The notes beneath the pieces were generated by a model, which saw only the letters and a list, made by a program, of their open reading frames with translations, ran no database searches and was not told the DNA's origin. Position numbers and translations under genes: made by a program. Below, piece after piece: positions 8,616 to 17,662 of a DNA stretch of 64,000 bases. Origin of the DNA: Bordetella genomosp. 7 (GTDB lineage: Bacteria; Pseudomonadota; Gammaproteobacteria; Burkholderiales; Burkholderiaceae_B). The DNA is taken from assembly GCF_002261265.1 (NCBI RefSeq), contig NZ_NEVK01000004.1:620001-684000 (forward strand), written 5' to 3'. Every line of letters starts with the position of its first letter. The stretch's first letter is position 1.

Positions 8616-10136
8616 ATGACCGACCACTCGCCCGCCCCGGCTGCCCAGGATGAAAACCGCTTGATCGCCGAGCGGCGCGCCAAGCTGGCCAAGCTGCGTG
8701 AAGCCGGCGTCGCGTACCCCAACGATTTCGTGCCCGACGCACATGCCGCCGACCTGCATCGCCAATATGGCGAGCAAGACCAGGAAGCCCTGGCCAGCGC
8801 CGACAAGCAGGTGAAGGTGGCCGGCCGCATGATGCTCAAGCGCGTCATGGGCAAGGCCAGTTTCGCCACCGTACAAGACGGCAGCGGCCGCATCCAGATC
8901 TACCTTGACCGCGGCACACTGGGCGAAGAGGCCTACGCGGCTTTCAAGCAATGGGACATCGGCGACATCATCGCGATCGAAGGGTCGGTTTTCAAGACGA
9001 ACAAGGGTGAACTGTCCGTGCACGCCGCCACGGCCCGGCTGCTGGCGAAGTCGTTGCGGCCGCTGCCCGACAAGTTCCACGGCGTGGCCGACCAGGAACT
9101 GCGCTATCGCCAGCGGTACGTCGACCTCATCATGACCGAGGACACGCGCCGCACGTTCGAGATCCGCAGCAAGGCCGTGGGCGCCATCCGCCAGGTCATG
9201 CTCGACGCCGGCTTCCTCGAAGTCGAGACGCCCATGCTGCACCCCATTCCCGGCGGCGCGGCGGCCAAGCCGTTTGTCACGCACCATAATGCGCTCGACA
9301 TGGAAATGTTCCTGCGCATTGCGCCCGAGCTCTACCTGAAGCGCCTGATCGTCGGCGGATTCGAGCGCGTGTTCGAGATCAACCGCAACTTCCGCAACGA
9401 AGGCGTCAGCCCCCGGCACAACCCCGAGTTCACCATGATGGAGTTCTACGCGGCCTATGCGGATTACCGCTGGCTGATGGACTTCACCGAGCAGATCTTG
9501 CGCCAGGCCGCCGTTGCGGCCACCGGCAGCGCAGTGCTGCGATACCAGGACCGCGAACTCGATCTTTCCCGGCCGTTCGATCGCCTTACGATCTGCGAAG
9601 CCATACTCAAGTATGCGCCGGGGTATACGCAGGCCCAGCTCGACGACGCCGCCTTCCTGCGCGCAGAGCTGAAGAAATTCGGCACCGACATCAATGGCCC
9701 GGTGCTGGCTCGCGCCGGCCTGGGGGCGCTGCAGCTCGCGCTGTTCGAAGAAACCGCCGAAGCGCAGCTGTGGAACCCCACCTACATCATCGACTATCCG
9801 GTCGAAGTCTCGCCGCTGGCCCGCGCTTCGGATACGCGGGCGGGCATTACCGAGCGCTTCGAGCTTTTCATGACGGGCCGTGAAATCGCCAACGGGTTTT
9901 CCGAACTCAACGACCCGGAAGACCAGGCCGCACGCTTTCATGCCCAGGTCGAGGCCAAGGACGCGGGCGACGAAGAAGCCATGTACTTCGACGCCGACTA
10001 CATCCGTGCCCTTGAATACGGCATGCCGCCCACCGGCGGGTGCGGCATCGGCATCGACCGGCTGGTCATGCTGCTGACCAACAGCCCCAGCATCCGCGAC
10101 GTCATCCTGTTCCCGCACCTGCGGCGCGAAGACTGA
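8616..10136 (+). CDS. lysS: Lysyl-tRNA synthetase (class II)
   Basis: A 506-residue class IIb aminoacyl-tRNA synthetase that charges tRNA-Lys. The N-terminal OB-fold anticodon-binding domain covers ~65-170 ([20 protein letters not shown]). Motif 2 is [21 protein letters not shown] (~265-285; key residues Arg, Glu, His) and motif 3 is [14 protein letters not shown] near the C-terminus. Length matches E. coli LysS (505). It lies 6 bases after the SDR gene and is followed by a small membrane-protein gene. Confidence 0.97.
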   Translation: MTDHSPAPAAQDENRLIAERRAKLAKLREAGVAYPNDFVPDAHAADLHRQYGEQDQEALASADKQVKVAGRMMLKRVMGKASFATVQDGSGRIQIYLDRGTLGEEAYAAFKQWDIGDIIAIEGSVFKTNKGELSVHAATARLLAKSLRPLPDKFHGVADQELRYRQRYVDLIMTEDTRRTFEIRSKAVGAIRQVMLDAGFLEVETPMLHPIPGGAAAKPFVTHHNALDMEMFLRIAPELYLKRLIVGGFERVFEINRNFRNEGVSPRHNPEFTMMEFYAAYADYRWLMDFTEQILRQAAVAATGSAVLRYQDRELDLSRPFDRLTICEAILKYAPGYTQAQLDDAAFLRAELKKFGTDINGPVLARAGLGALQLALFEETAEAQLWNPTYIIDYPVEVSPLARASDTRAGITERFELFMTGREIANGFSELNDPEDQAARFHAQVEAKDAGDEEAMYFDADYIRALEYGMPPTGGCGIGIDRLVMLLTNSPSIRDVILFPHLRRED

Positions 10137-10150
10137 CCCGGGAGGCCGCC

Positions 10151-10456
10151 TTGCTCATCAAGTTGCTGATCATCGCGGCCGTCATCCTGGGGGTGTTGTA
10201 CCTGGTCCTGCCCAGGCGCCGCGCCACTGCCGCCCGTGCCCCCGCCAACCGGCTGGCGCTGACCTTGCTGGCCACCGCGGGCGTGGTGCTGTTCATATTG
10301 TCTTTGTTCTGCGCGCTGCTCTGGCTGGGCGGCATTTCCGACACCGTTACGGGGGCCGGCGACGTGCTGGGCGGCACCGGCCTGCTGCGTATCGCCGGCG
10401 TGCTGCTGGCGCTGTCGCTGGCGTGCGGCGTCATCGTGTTGTTCAAGCGCCGCTAG
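10151..10456 (+). CDS. Small membrane protein of unknown function
   Basis: A 101-residue protein starting at a TTG (10151) preceded by GGGAGG with 5-base spacing; the first residues are LIKLLIIAAVILGVLYLVLP, a membrane segment. Two more hydrophobic segments follow (~36-60 and ~75-97), separated by a basic RRRATAAR stretch and a Gly-rich loop, and the chain ends in FKRR. No recognised domain. It lies 14 bases downstream of lysS and is probably co-transcribed with it. The unusual start codon is supported only by the strong ribosome-binding site and the fact that the frame continues unbroken through three membrane-like segments. Confidence 0.6.
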   Translation: MLIKLLIIAAVILGVLYLVLPRRRATAARAPANRLALTLLATAGVVLFILSLFCALLWLGGISDTVTGAGDVLGGTGLLRIAGVLLALSLACGVIVLFKRR

Positions 10457-10457
10457 C

Positions 10458-10476
10458 GGGCGGCGCCATGCCGCCC
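10458..10476. terminator. Hairpin between convergent genes
   Basis: GGGCGGC, five-base loop, GCCGCCC lies right between the ends of the convergent small membrane-protein gene and the methylglyoxal-synthase-like gene. The 7-bp GC stem has no T-run, so its role as a terminator is uncertain. Confidence 0.35.
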
Positions 10477-10501
10477 TGGTGGCGCATGCGGGCCTGTGCC
10501 C

Positions 10502-11392
10502 TCAGCGTCGGGCTTTCTGCTGGCGTATGGTCACGGCCTGCGCCCAGCGCCTGGCCACGCTGGGCGAGGTCACGCAAGTGGCATGGCGGGTAGCCACGCG
10601 CACCGCGCGCTCGAGCAACTGGATGTCGGCCTCGTGTTGCCGTGCCACGTGCGGATCTTCAAAGAAAGCCACCCGTTGGCAGCGGTGCTCCAGCACCAGT
10701 TCGGCAATCTGGGCATCGCCGCCCAGCGGGCCGCTCAGGTAACGATGCACCCAGGGTTTGTCGGCGGGCCAGCCGCGCGACCATGCCAGTTCGTTCAGGC
10801 GGCCGCCGGTCGTGCCGGTGGCCACGCGTCCGGCAAACTGCGACAACAAGTCGAAGTGTTCGGCCGCGAAAGCCATCATTTCGTCCTTGAGCGCGTCGTG
10901 CGCAATCAGGGCGATGGTCTGCGACCCGAAATCGAAATAGCGCGACACGGCCGGGTCGGGCGGAAGCTGTGCCAGGACGGACTCCACTTCGATCCATTCG
11001 ATAGCGCCCGCCAGCGTCGAGATGAACGGCCGGCCATGCGTGATGCACTGCCGCTTGAGCGCCAGGGCCTCCGGAAAAATGGACGAGGGGTCGACCGGAT
11101 CGATCAGGTAGATCGCGCCGTCGAAAGGCGCGTCGCCATCGCGCCCTTCGGTCACCCGGGCCACCAGCTTCATCAGCCCGCCCTCGCGTCCATACGGATA
11201 GCGGATCAGGCCGCTATAACCCTGCAACATGCCTTCACGCAGAATGGCGTCGTGCGTGCGCCCCACCGTGTGCAGCTGCATCCCCAGATTGCGTATGCCC
11301 GCAGAACTGGCGCGCAGCCAGTCGAACAAGGCCGCATCGGGCGTTTCGTGATGCAGGCGGTTGGCAGCTAGGCCGAAACGCAAGGCAGTCAT
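10502..11392 (-). CDS. Tandem methylglyoxal-synthase-like domain protein
   Basis: A 296-residue protein whose C-terminal half (~158-290) is a methylglyoxal synthase (MgsA) domain: IALIAHDALKDEM (His165, Asp166, Lys169), TGTTGGR (192-198), SGPLGGD (220-226, with the putative catalytic Asp226) and FFEDP (243-247) followed by His253 and Asp256. MgsA turns dihydroxyacetone phosphate into methylglyoxal and phosphate. The N-terminal half (~6-135) follows the same plan (GLAANRLHH, TVGRTHD, YPYGREGG, IYLIDPVDP) but lacks the His-Asp and GGD residues, so it looks like a degenerate second copy. E. coli MgsA is 152 residues, so this protein is about twice as long. It lies 63 bases downstream of iscX, on the same strand, and could be the last gene of the isc transcript. 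Confidence 0.8.
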   Translation of the reverse strand: MTALRFGLAANRLHHETPDAALFDWLRASSAGIRNLGMQLHTVGRTHDAILREGMLQGYSGLIRYPYGREGGLMKLVARVTEGRDGDAPFDGAIYLIDPVDPSSIFPEALALKRQCITHGRPFISTLAGAIEWIEVESVLAQLPPDPAVSRYFDFGSQTIALIAHDALKDEMMAFAAEHFDLLSQFAGRVATGTTGGRLNELAWSRGWPADKPWVHRYLSGPLGGDAQIAELVLEHRCQRVAFFEDPHVARQHEADIQLLERAVRVATRHATCVTSPSVARRWAQAVTIRQQKARR

Positions 11393-11455
11393 GGCACTCG
11401 GATCAATGAGGGATTACGAAAGACGCCGCAACGGTGTGGCCGGATCGACGCGCAG

Positions 11456-11650
11456 TCAGGCAGCTTCGTCGATCCAGGCCATCTGTATCGCTTCCAGGAT
11501 TTTCTCGCCGCTGCGCGCCGCGTCGTCGTCGAACCCGGGCAGCGCAATTACCCACTCGCGCAGTTGCGTGAATCGTACCGTGGCAGGGTCCACGTCGGGG
11601 TGCGCATCCGCCAGCGCGGCGGCGATCTCGTAAGTATCAACCCACTTCAT
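11456..11650 (-). CDS. iscX: IscX (YfhJ), Fe-S cluster assembly modulator
   Basis: A 64-residue acidic protein starting MKWVDTYEIAAAL with the family pattern HPDVDPATVRFTQLREWV and a C-terminal EAIQMAWIDE. IscX binds IscS and iron and tunes the assembly rate. Length equals E. coli IscX (66). Its ATG overlaps the fdx stop codon (TGATG), and it ends the conserved isc gene order. Confidence 0.93.
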   Translation of the reverse strand: MKWVDTYEIAAALADAHPDVDPATVRFTQLREWVIALPGFDDDAARSGEKILEAIQMAWIDEAA

Positions 11651-11991
11651 CAGTGTTCCTCTTTGGCGTGGTTGATGGTGTACTTGGGAATTTCGATCGT
11701 CAGGTCGGCCTGGGCAATCCGCGCCTGGCACGACAAGCGCGAAGTCGGGCTCAGTCCCCAGGCCTTGTCCAGCAAATCTTCTTCGTCGTCCGTGGCATCC
11801 TCGAGCGACCCGAAACCTTCGCGCACGATGACATGGCACGTCGTGCATGCGCACGACAGCTCACAGGCATGCTCGATTTCGATATGGTTATCGAGCAGCA
11901 CGCGGCAAATGGACGTGCCCTGGGGGGCGTTTTCGATCACCGCCCCTTCTGGGCAGACGTCCGGGTGAGGCAGTACGGTAAGTTTGGGCAT
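11650..11991 (-). CDS. fdx: [2Fe-2S] ferredoxin of the ISC system
   Basis: A 113-residue adrenodoxin-type ferredoxin. Cys43, Cys49 and Cys52 in HACELSCACTTCHV, plus the Cys in RLSCQARI (~90), ligate the 2Fe-2S cluster. It delivers electrons for cluster assembly and for reductive coupling on IscU. The start is ATG at 11991, 12 bases after the hscA stop; the stop overlaps the iscX start. Length and cysteine spacing match E. coli Fdx. Confidence 0.96.
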   Translation of the reverse strand: MPKLTVLPHPDVCPEGAVIENAPQGTSICRVLLDNHIEIEHACELSCACTTCHVIVREGFGSLEDATDDEEDLLDKAWGLSPTSRLSCQARIAQADLTIEIPKYTINHAKEEH

Positions 11992-12003
11992 ACGGTAGTT
12001 ATA

Positions 12004-13866
12004 TCAGGCGATTTCGTCCAGTTTACGGCCAGCCAGGGCGGCACGAATTCCGCGGTCCATGCGGCGCGCGGCGAAATCCTCGGTAGCGTCCGAAAGCGCC
12101 TGCACGGCGTTGCGCACCGTGTCGACATCCTCGGATTCCCGCGCGGCGATCGCCGCCTGCAGGCGGGCATCCACCAGGGCGCGTTCCTCGGCGTCCAGCA
12201 GGTCGGCGTCTGCGGCCAGCGCGGCCTGTACGGATTCGACCAGGCGCCGGGCCTCCACTTGCTGCTCGCGCAGCATGCGCGCCTGGGCGTCGCTGTCGGC
12301 CTGCGCCACGCTGTCGGCCAACATGCGCGTAATCTCGTCGTCCGACAAGCCATACGATGGCTTGACCGCCACGGCGGCTTCGACGCCGGTGCTCTGTTCA
12401 CGGGCCGTCACACTCAGCAAACCGTCGGCATCGACCTGGAATGTGACCCGGATGCGGGCGGCGCCCGCCACCATGGGTGGAATACCGCGCAACTCGAATC
12501 GCGCCAGCGACCGGCAATCGGACACGAGCTCGCGCTCGCCCTGCACCACATGCACGCTCATGGCTCCCTGGCCGTCCTTGAACGTGGTGAATTCCTGCGC
12601 GCGCGCAACGGGGATGGTGCTGTTGCGCGGGATGATGCGCTCAACCAGGCCGCCCATGGTTTCCAGCCCCAGCGACAGCGGAATGACGTCGAGCAGCAGC
12701 CAATCTTCGCCCGGCATGCGATTGCCGGCCAGCAGGTTGGCCTGCAACGCCGCCCCCAGCGCCACCACTTGGTCCGGATCGAGGTCGACGAGCGGCTCGG
12801 TACCGAACAATTCGGCCACTGCCCGGCGCACCACCGGCATGCGGGTGGCTCCGCCCACCATCACCACACCCTTGACCTCCGACACAGACAGGCCGGCGTC
12901 GTGCAGGGCCGAGCGTGCGCGGTCCAGCGTCCGCTGCACCAGCGGCCGGGCCAGTTCCTCGAATTGCGCGCGCGTGAGCGTCAGGTCGACCTCGCGGCCA
13001 TCCTGCAACGCAACGCGCAGCGGCGCCTGCTCGGCCTGCGAAAGCGCTTCGCGCGCCTGGCGTGCGGCAACCAGCACGTTGCGCCGGTCGGCTGGCGCAA
13101 ATGGCGCTTCGCCCAGCGACTCGCGAGCAAACTCACTGATGGCCCAGTCGAAATCGTCGCCGCCCAGCGCGGTGTCGCCGCCCGTGGACACCACCTCGAA
13201 TACACCCTTGGTCAGGCGCAGTATGGAAATATCGAAAGTGCCGCCGCCAAGGTCGTACACCGCGTAGGTGCCCTCGGCCGCCTGGTCGAGCCCGTACGCG
13301 ATGGCTGCGGCGGTCGGCTCGTTGAGCAGGCGCAATACGTTCAGGCCCGCGAGACGGGCCGCGTCGCGGGTAGCCTGGCGCTGTGCATCGTCGAAATACG
13401 CTGGCACGGTAATAACTGCCCCGACCAGGTCATCGCCCAGCACGTCTTCGGCACGCTGGCGCAGCACGGCCAGGATCTGGGCAGAGATTTCCACGGGGCT
13501 GAGATCGCCCTGCACCGTATGCAGCCGTACCATTCCGGGGGCGTCCACGAATTCATAAGGTGCGCCGCTGGCCTGCGCTTCGTCGATCGAGCGCCCCATG
13601 AACCGCTTGACGGAAACCACCGTATTGAACGGGTCGGAGCTCTGGCCTGCCAGGGCCTCGCGGCCGATGGCCACCCTGCCATCCGGAAAATAGCGTACGG
13701 CCGACGGCAGCAAAGGCTGCCCGTCGGCATCGTTCAGGACTTCGGGCGTGCCGCTACGCACCGCGGCCACCAGGGAATGGGTCGTGCCCAGGTCGATACC
13801 CACCGCAAGCTTGCGCTGGTGCGGGGCGGGCGATTCGCCAGGCTCGGAAATCTGCAATAAGGCCAT
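12004..13866 (-). CDS. hscA: Fe-S assembly chaperone HscA (Hsp70 type)
   Basis: A 620-residue DnaK-like ATPase: [18 protein letters not shown] (~20-37), the phosphate-2 loop [14 protein letters not shown] (~210) and [15 protein letters not shown] (~340) in the nucleotide-binding domain, then a substrate-binding domain beginning [14 protein letters not shown] and a helical lid. HscA with HscB binds the LPPVK loop of IscU and promotes cluster release. Length matches E. coli HscA (616), and it lies between hscB and fdx as in other ISC operons. Confidence 0.96.
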   Translation of the reverse strand: MALLQISEPGESPAPHQRKLAVGIDLGTTHSLVAAVRSGTPEVLNDADGQPLLPSAVRYFPDGRVAIGREALAGQSSDPFNTVVSVKRFMGRSIDEAQASGAPYEFVDAPGMVRLHTVQGDLSPVEISAQILAVLRQRAEDVLGDDLVGAVITVPAYFDDAQRQATRDAARLAGLNVLRLLNEPTAAAIAYGLDQAAEGTYAVYDLGGGTFDISILRLTKGVFEVVSTGGDTALGGDDFDWAISEFARESLGEAPFAPADRRNVLVAARQAREALSQAEQAPLRVALQDGREVDLTLTRAQFEELARPLVQRTLDRARSALHDAGLSVSEVKGVVMVGGATRMPVVRRAVAELFGTEPLVDLDPDQVVALGAALQANLLAGNRMPGEDWLLLDVIPLSLGLETMGGLVERIIPRNSTIPVARAQEFTTFKDGQGAMSVHVVQGERELVSDCRSLARFELRGIPPMVAGAARIRVTFQVDADGLLSVTAREQSTGVEAAVAVKPSYGLSDDEITRMLADSVAQADSDAQARMLREQQVEARRLVESVQAALAADADLLDAEERALVDARLQAAIAARESEDVDTVRNAVQALSDATEDFAARRMDRGIRAALAGRKLDEIA

Positions 13867-13926
13867 GATTAAGCTTCAGGTCGGTAAGCGGAATAGCGGC
13901 TTGGCGCGGGCCCTTGGGGGCCGCCG

Positions 13927-14439
13927 TCAGCCGGGCGGCCGGCTGGCCGCGAGTTCACGCGTCAGTTTGTCGACGAACATCCACTCGCGCACCTTCGTGC
14001 CGGCGGCGGCGTAGTCGCGGCGTTCGTCCAGCAGCATGGCGAGCGTGGCGTGCATCTGTTGGCGCGCGTCGTTCAATTCGGCTTGCAGCGCGGCGTGCAC
14101 GGCCGCATCGGTACGCGCGTCGTCCAGCATCTCGCGCCACTGCAGCTGCTGCATCAGAAACGCGGGATCCATCGCGGTATTGCTTTCGGTCTGCAGGTCT
14201 ATGCCCGCCTGCTCGCACAGATAGCGGGCTCGCAGCAACGGATCGCGCAACTGCCTGTAGGCTTCGTTGGCGCGAGCCGCCCATTGCATGGCCACCCGCC
14301 GCTCGGCTGGGCTGGCCGTTGCGTAGCGGTCGGGGTGCACTTGCGCCGCCACGCGTCGCCAGGCTTGCTCGAGCGCCTGCGTATCGATGTCGAACTGCGC
14401 GGGCAGGCCGAACAGGCTGAAGTGATCGTCTGCCGCCAA
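13927..14439 (-). CDS. hscB: Fe-S assembly co-chaperone HscB (J protein)
   Basis: A 170-residue type III J protein. HFSLFGLPAQFDID leads into the J domain with HPD in AAQVHPDRYATAS (~35-40), followed by the C-terminal three-helix domain that binds IscU. It stimulates the HscA ATPase. The start is a TTG at 14439: no ATG or GTG exists between the iscA stop and the J domain. The iscA stop lies in the same frame, one codon upstream, so the rare start may keep HscB low relative to IscA or use re-initiation. Confidence 0.93.
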   Translation of the reverse strand: MAADDHFSLFGLPAQFDIDTQALEQAWRRVAAQVHPDRYATASPAERRVAMQWAARANEAYRQLRDPLLRARYLCEQAGIDLQTESNTAMDPAFLMQQLQWREMLDDARTDAAVHAALQAELNDARQQMHATLAMLLDERRDYAAAGTKVREWMFVDKLTRELAASRPPG

Positions 14440-14442
14440 AGG

Positions 14443-14766
14443 CTACACCGTGAACGACTCGCCGCAGCCGCAGGTCGCCTTTTCGTTGGGGTTACGGAAC
14501 TTGAACCCTTCGTTCAAGCCCTCGCGGGCGTAGTCGAGCTCGGTCCCGTCCAGGTAGGCGAAACTCTTGGGGTCGATGAACACCTTCACCCCGAAGTTCT
14601 CGAACACCAAGTCTTCGGGAGAGGGCTCATCCACGTACTCGAGCTTGTAGGCCATGCCCGAGCACCCCGTGGTACGCACGCCCAGCCGCAACCCTACGCC
14701 CTTGCCGCGCTTCTGCAAGTAGCGCCCGATATGCGAGGCCGCCTGTTGGGTCAGGGTAATGGGCAT
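14443..14766 (-). CDS. iscA: IscA A-type Fe-S carrier
   Basis: A 107-residue HesB/IscA-family protein with the three conserved cysteines: one in [15 protein letters not shown] and two in the C-terminal [10 protein letters not shown]. It accepts clusters from IscU and passes them to apoproteins, mainly [4Fe-4S] targets. It is 1 base downstream of iscU and the next gene hscB follows in the same frame. Length matches E. coli IscA (107). Confidence 0.95.
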   Translation of the reverse strand: MPITLTQQAASHIGRYLQKRGKGVGLRLGVRTTGCSGMAYKLEYVDEPSPEDLVFENFGVKVFIDPKSFAYLDGTELDYAREGLNEGFKFRNPNEKATCGCGESFTV

Positions 14767-14767
14767 A

Positions 14768-15184
14768 TCAGTTCGTCGTGGCAGCCGCTACCGAATCCAC
14801 GGGGGCCTCGTGCTTGGCCTTGTAGTCGTGCACTGCAGCCTTGATGGCGTCTTCGGCAAGGATCGAACAGTGGATCTTCACGGGCGGCAACGCCAGCTCC
14901 TCGGCGATCTGGGTGTTGCGGATGGACAGGGCTTCGTCCAGGGTCTTGCCCTTGACCCATTCGGTAACCAGCGAGCTCGAGGCGATGGCAGACCCGCAGC
15001 CGTAGGTCTTGAAGCGCGCGTCTTCGATGACGCCCGACTCGCTGACCTTGATCTGCAGCTTCATGACGTCGCCACAGGCGGGCGCGCCGACCATGCCGGT
15101 GCCCACGGACTCGTCGCCCTTGTCGAACGAGCCCACGTTGCGGGGGTTTTCGTAGTGATCCAGTACTTTGGCGCTGTATGCCAT
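14768..15184 (-). CDS. iscU: IscU Fe-S cluster scaffold
   Basis: A 138-residue scaffold with the three conserved cysteines ([35 protein letters not shown]), the Asp near the first Cys, and the HscA-recognition motif LPPVK directly before the third Cys. It receives sulfur from IscS and assembles [2Fe-2S] clusters. The C-terminus is about 10 residues longer than in E. coli IscU (128). The start is ATG at 15184, 31 bases after iscS. Confidence 0.96.
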   Translation of the reverse strand: MAYSAKVLDHYENPRNVGSFDKGDESVGTGMVGAPACGDVMKLQIKVSESGVIEDARFKTYGCGSAIASSSLVTEWVKGKTLDEALSIRNTQIAEELALPPVKIHCSILAEDAIKAAVHDYKAKHEAPVDSVAAATTN

Positions 15185-15215
15185 GGTGATTCTCCTGTGT
15201 CGGTCGCGTGCAGGC

Positions 15216-16427
15216 TCAGTGAGCAGCCCACTGTACGGTGTTCAGGTCTATGCCGGCCTGGGCCATTTCCCAAAGCGGCGACATGTCGCGCAACTTGCCC
15301 ACGCGGCTCTTGATCAGTTCAATCGTGAAGTCGATATCCTGCTCGGTCGTGAAGCGTCCCAGCGTGAAACGGATCGAACTGTGCGCCAGTTCATCGTTGC
15401 GCCCCAGCGCCCGCAGCACGTACGACGGCTCCAGACTCGCCGACGTGCACGCCGAGCCGCTGGACACCGCCAGTTCCTTGATGGCCATGATCAGCGATTC
15501 GCCCTCGACGTAGTTGAAGCTGACGTTCAGGTTGTGCGGAACACGCTGCTCGAAATCGCCGTTCAGGTAGGTTTCCTCGATCTGGGACAGACCCGACCAC
15601 AGGCGGTCGCGCAGCATGCGGACACGCTCGTTCTCGGTGCCCATTTCTTCGCGGGCCAGCCGGAAAGCCTCGCCCATGCCGACAATCTGGTGCGTGGCCA
15701 GCGTGCCCGAACGGAAGCCGCGCTCATGCCCGCCCCCGTGCATCTGCGCTTCGATGCGCACCCGGGGCTTGCGGCGCACATACAGCGCCCCGATACCCTT
15801 GGGGCCGTACGTCTTGTGCGCCGAAAACGACATCAGGTCGACTTTCAGCTTTTGCAGATCGATGGCCACCTTGCCGGTAGCCTGGGCCGCGTCGACGTGA
15901 AACACGATGCCCTTTTCGCGGCAGATCTCGCCCAGGGTTTCAATGTCCTGGATCACGCCGATTTCGTTATTGACCATCATCACCGAAACCAGCACGGTGT
16001 CCGGCCGCAACGCCGACTTGAATACATCCAGGTCGATCAGGCCATCGTCGCGCACGTCGAGATACGTCACCTCGAAGCCCTGCCGCTCGAGCTCGCGACA
16101 GGTATCCAGCACTGCTTTGTGCTCGGTCTTGACGGTGACGATGTGCTTGCCGCGCTCGGAATAGAAGTTGGCGGCGCCCTTGATGGCCAGGTTGTCGGAC
16201 TCGGTGGCGCCGGATGTCCAGATGATTTCGCGGGGGTCGGCGTTGACCAGCAATGCCACTTCACGGCGCGCATTTTCGACCGCTTCCTCGGCTTCCCAGC
16301 CAAACGCGTGGCTGCGCGAAGCCGGGTTGCCGAAATTGTCGTACAACCAGGGCACCATTTTTTCGACCACGCGCGGATCGACCGGCGTGGTGGCGGAATA
16401 ATCAAGGTAAATCGGGCGGGTGGTCAT
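15216..16427 (-). CDS. iscS: Cysteine desulfurase IscS
   Basis: A 403-residue fold-type I PLP enzyme. The Schiff-base lysine is in [11 protein letters not shown] (~205) and the mobile-loop catalytic cysteine in [13 protein letters not shown] (~325-330). It takes sulfur from L-cysteine for IscU, tRNA thiolation and other acceptors. Length and motifs match E. coli IscS (404). It lies 20 bases after iscR in the operon. Confidence 0.97.
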   Translation of the reverse strand: MTTRPIYLDYSATTPVDPRVVEKMVPWLYDNFGNPASRSHAFGWEAEEAVENARREVALLVNADPREIIWTSGATESDNLAIKGAANFYSERGKHIVTVKTEHKAVLDTCRELERQGFEVTYLDVRDDGLIDLDVFKSALRPDTVLVSVMMVNNEIGVIQDIETLGEICREKGIVFHVDAAQATGKVAIDLQKLKVDLMSFSAHKTYGPKGIGALYVRRKPRVRIEAQMHGGGHERGFRSGTLATHQIVGMGEAFRLAREEMGTENERVRMLRDRLWSGLSQIEETYLNGDFEQRVPHNLNVSFNYVEGESLIMAIKELAVSSGSACTSASLEPSYVLRALGRNDELAHSSIRFTLGRFTTEQDIDFTIELIKSRVGKLRDMSPLWEMAQAGIDLNTVQWAAH

Positions 16428-16447
16428 GAGGGAAAGGCTCCTGCTTC

Positions 16448-16987
16448 TTATACGGTGGCACCGGCGGCAACTGAAGAGCTCGAGGCTGCGGGGGCGCCGG
16501 CACTGCCGCGCTCTACCCGTACAGCCGCACAGCTCTGCGCCGCCTGGGAGGCTTCCTGCAACTGGCGCAGCCGCTGCTGGTCCACCAGGTCTTGCAGGGA
16601 AACGGAATCAAGATAGTCGACCATCTTGCGGTTCAGCGTGGTCCAGAGCTCGTGGGTCATGCACTTGCCCGACTTGCCGTCCTTGCCGCTGGTGCAATCG
16701 TGCTTGCCGCCACAGTTGGTGGCATCCAGGGGTTCGTCGACTGCGAAAATGATGTCGGCCACAGTGACGTTGCGCGCCAAGCGGGCCAGCGAATAGCCGC
16801 CGCCCGGGCCCCGCACGCTGTCGACCAGTTCGTGGCGGCGCAACTTGCCGAAGAGTTGTTCCAAATAGGAAAGCGAAATATTCTGGCGCTGGCTGATCGC
16901 CGCGAGAGTCACCGGACCGCTGTGCTGCCGCATGGCCAGGTCGATCATCGCGGTGACCGCGAACCGCCCTTTCGTCGTAAGCCGCAT
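16448..16987 (-). CDS. iscR: IscR, Fe-S-sensing transcriptional regulator of the isc operon
   Basis: A 179-residue Rrf2-family winged-helix regulator: [34 protein letters not shown] and the wing [11 protein letters not shown]. Cluster ligands are Cys92, Cys98, Cys109 and His112; E. coli IscR has 92, 98, 104 and 107, so this protein has five extra residues (a GKDGKSGK stretch) between the second and third Cys. The C-terminus is longer and Ala/Ser-rich. With a [2Fe-2S] cluster IscR represses the isc promoter. The ATG at 16987 is preceded by AGGAAA; an earlier in-frame ATG at 17029 would extend the chain upstream of the conserved N-terminus. An IscR-type palindrome lies upstream over the -10 region. 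Confidence 0.95.
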   Translation of the reverse strand: MRLTTKGRFAVTAMIDLAMRQHSGPVTLAAISQRQNISLSYLEQLFGKLRRHELVDSVRGPGGGYSLARLARNVTVADIIFAVDEPLDATNCGGKHDCTSGKDGKSGKCMTHELWTTLNRKMVDYLDSVSLQDLVDQQRLRQLQEASQAAQSCAAVRVERGSAGAPAASSSSVAAGATV

Positions 16988-17032
16988 GGTGGTTTCCTGT
17001 AAAACCGGCAGGCCACCCCGGATGGGCAACCA

Positions 17033-17057
17033 ATACCTGAGTAATTACCTCAAGTAT
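17033..17057. promoter_or_regulatory. IscR type-1-like operator overlapping the isc promoter -10
   Basis: A 25-bp imperfect palindrome with half-sites ATACCTGAG and CTCAAGTAT around an AT core. It agrees with the E. coli type-1 IscR pattern (ATA..YGA core, 25 bp) at all but about four positions. Its left end (minus strand) overlaps a TATACT -10 element at 17053-17058, so bound holo-IscR would block isc transcription. No clear -35 is seen 17 bases upstream, fitting a regulated promoter. Confidence 0.75.
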
Positions 17058-17096
17058 AGCAAATTCCCGACTAAACTGCTAAGTCATCGCAGTCGC

Positions 17097-17122
17097 AAAA
17101 AACCGCGCCTGGGCGCGGTTTT
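17097..17122 (-). terminator. Rho-independent terminator after the low-MW phosphatase gene
   Basis: A 10-bp stem (AAAACCGCGC / GCGCGGTTTT, loop of 4) lies 17 bases past the stop of the phosphatase gene; on the minus strand it is followed by a T-run. It separates the phosphatase transcript from the isc promoter. Confidence 0.85.
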
Positions 17123-17138
17123 GCGGGAAAGCTGCGGT

Positions 17139-17630
17139 TCAGGCAGCCTGATATTGGGTTGCGCGCTTGCGGACGAGTTCGAGCACGCCCTGACAGGCGT
17201 CTTCAAGGTAATCGAGCACTTTGCCGAAACCTTCAGGCCCGCCGTAGTAGGGATCGGGCACCGTGGCTTCTTCGAATTCGTTGGCAAAGCGCATCAGCAG
17301 CATCAGCTTGTGCTGATATTGCTTGGGACACTGTTGCTGCAACGCAGACAGATTGTCCCAGTCCATAGCCAGAATGAGGTCGAATTCGCGGAAGTCGTCG
17401 GCCGTGACCTGACGAGCCAGGCAATGGCCGATCTCGTAGCCGCGCTTACGGGCCGCCGCCTGCGCGCGCGCGTCCGGCGCCTCGCCAATGTGATAGGCGT
17501 GCGTACCTGCGGAATCCACATGTACGACATCGCCCAAGCCGGCATCGTTCACCAAATGGCGAAAAACGCCCTCTGCGCTCGGCGAGCGACAGATATTACC
17601 CATGCAAACGAAAAGTACCTTGGTCATCAT
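17139..17630 (-). CDS. Low-molecular-weight protein-tyrosine phosphatase
   Basis: A ~163-residue cytoplasmic phosphatase. The P-loop VLFVCMGNICRSPSAEG holds the catalytic Cys and Arg (CxxxxxRS), and the general-acid Asp is in VPDPYYGG. It removes phosphate from phosphotyrosine or small aryl phosphates. Two adjacent ATGs (17630 and 17627) are possible starts, neither with a clear ribosome-binding site. No capsule or tyrosine-kinase gene is nearby, so this is not obviously a Wzb-type partner. It is bounded by a strong terminator. Confidence 0.9.
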   Translation of the reverse strand: MMTKVLFVCMGNICRSPSAEGVFRHLVNDAGLGDVVHVDSAGTHAYHIGEAPDARAQAAARKRGYEIGHCLARQVTADDFREFDLILAMDWDNLSALQQQCPKQYQHKLMLLMRFANEFEEATVPDPYYGGPEGFGKVLDYLEDACQGVLELVRKRATQYQAA

Positions 17631-17656
17631 GGGTGCAAGTCTGAGGGAAAACCCGG

Positions 17657-17662
17657 AATATA
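17657..17662 (-). promoter_or_regulatory. Possible -10 element for the phosphatase gene
   Basis: TATATT on the minus strand, ~27 bases before the start, within an AT-rich stretch (17650-17770) unlike the surrounding GC-rich DNA. No convincing -35 element is seen at 17-bp spacing. The ~200-base gap to uvrB holds no other recognisable feature. Confidence 0.3.

Noticed and set aside
11653-13860. A 735-codon plus-strand frame opposite fdx and hscA.
   Set aside because: Antisense shadow of the isc genes; spans two real genes and has no recognisable domain.
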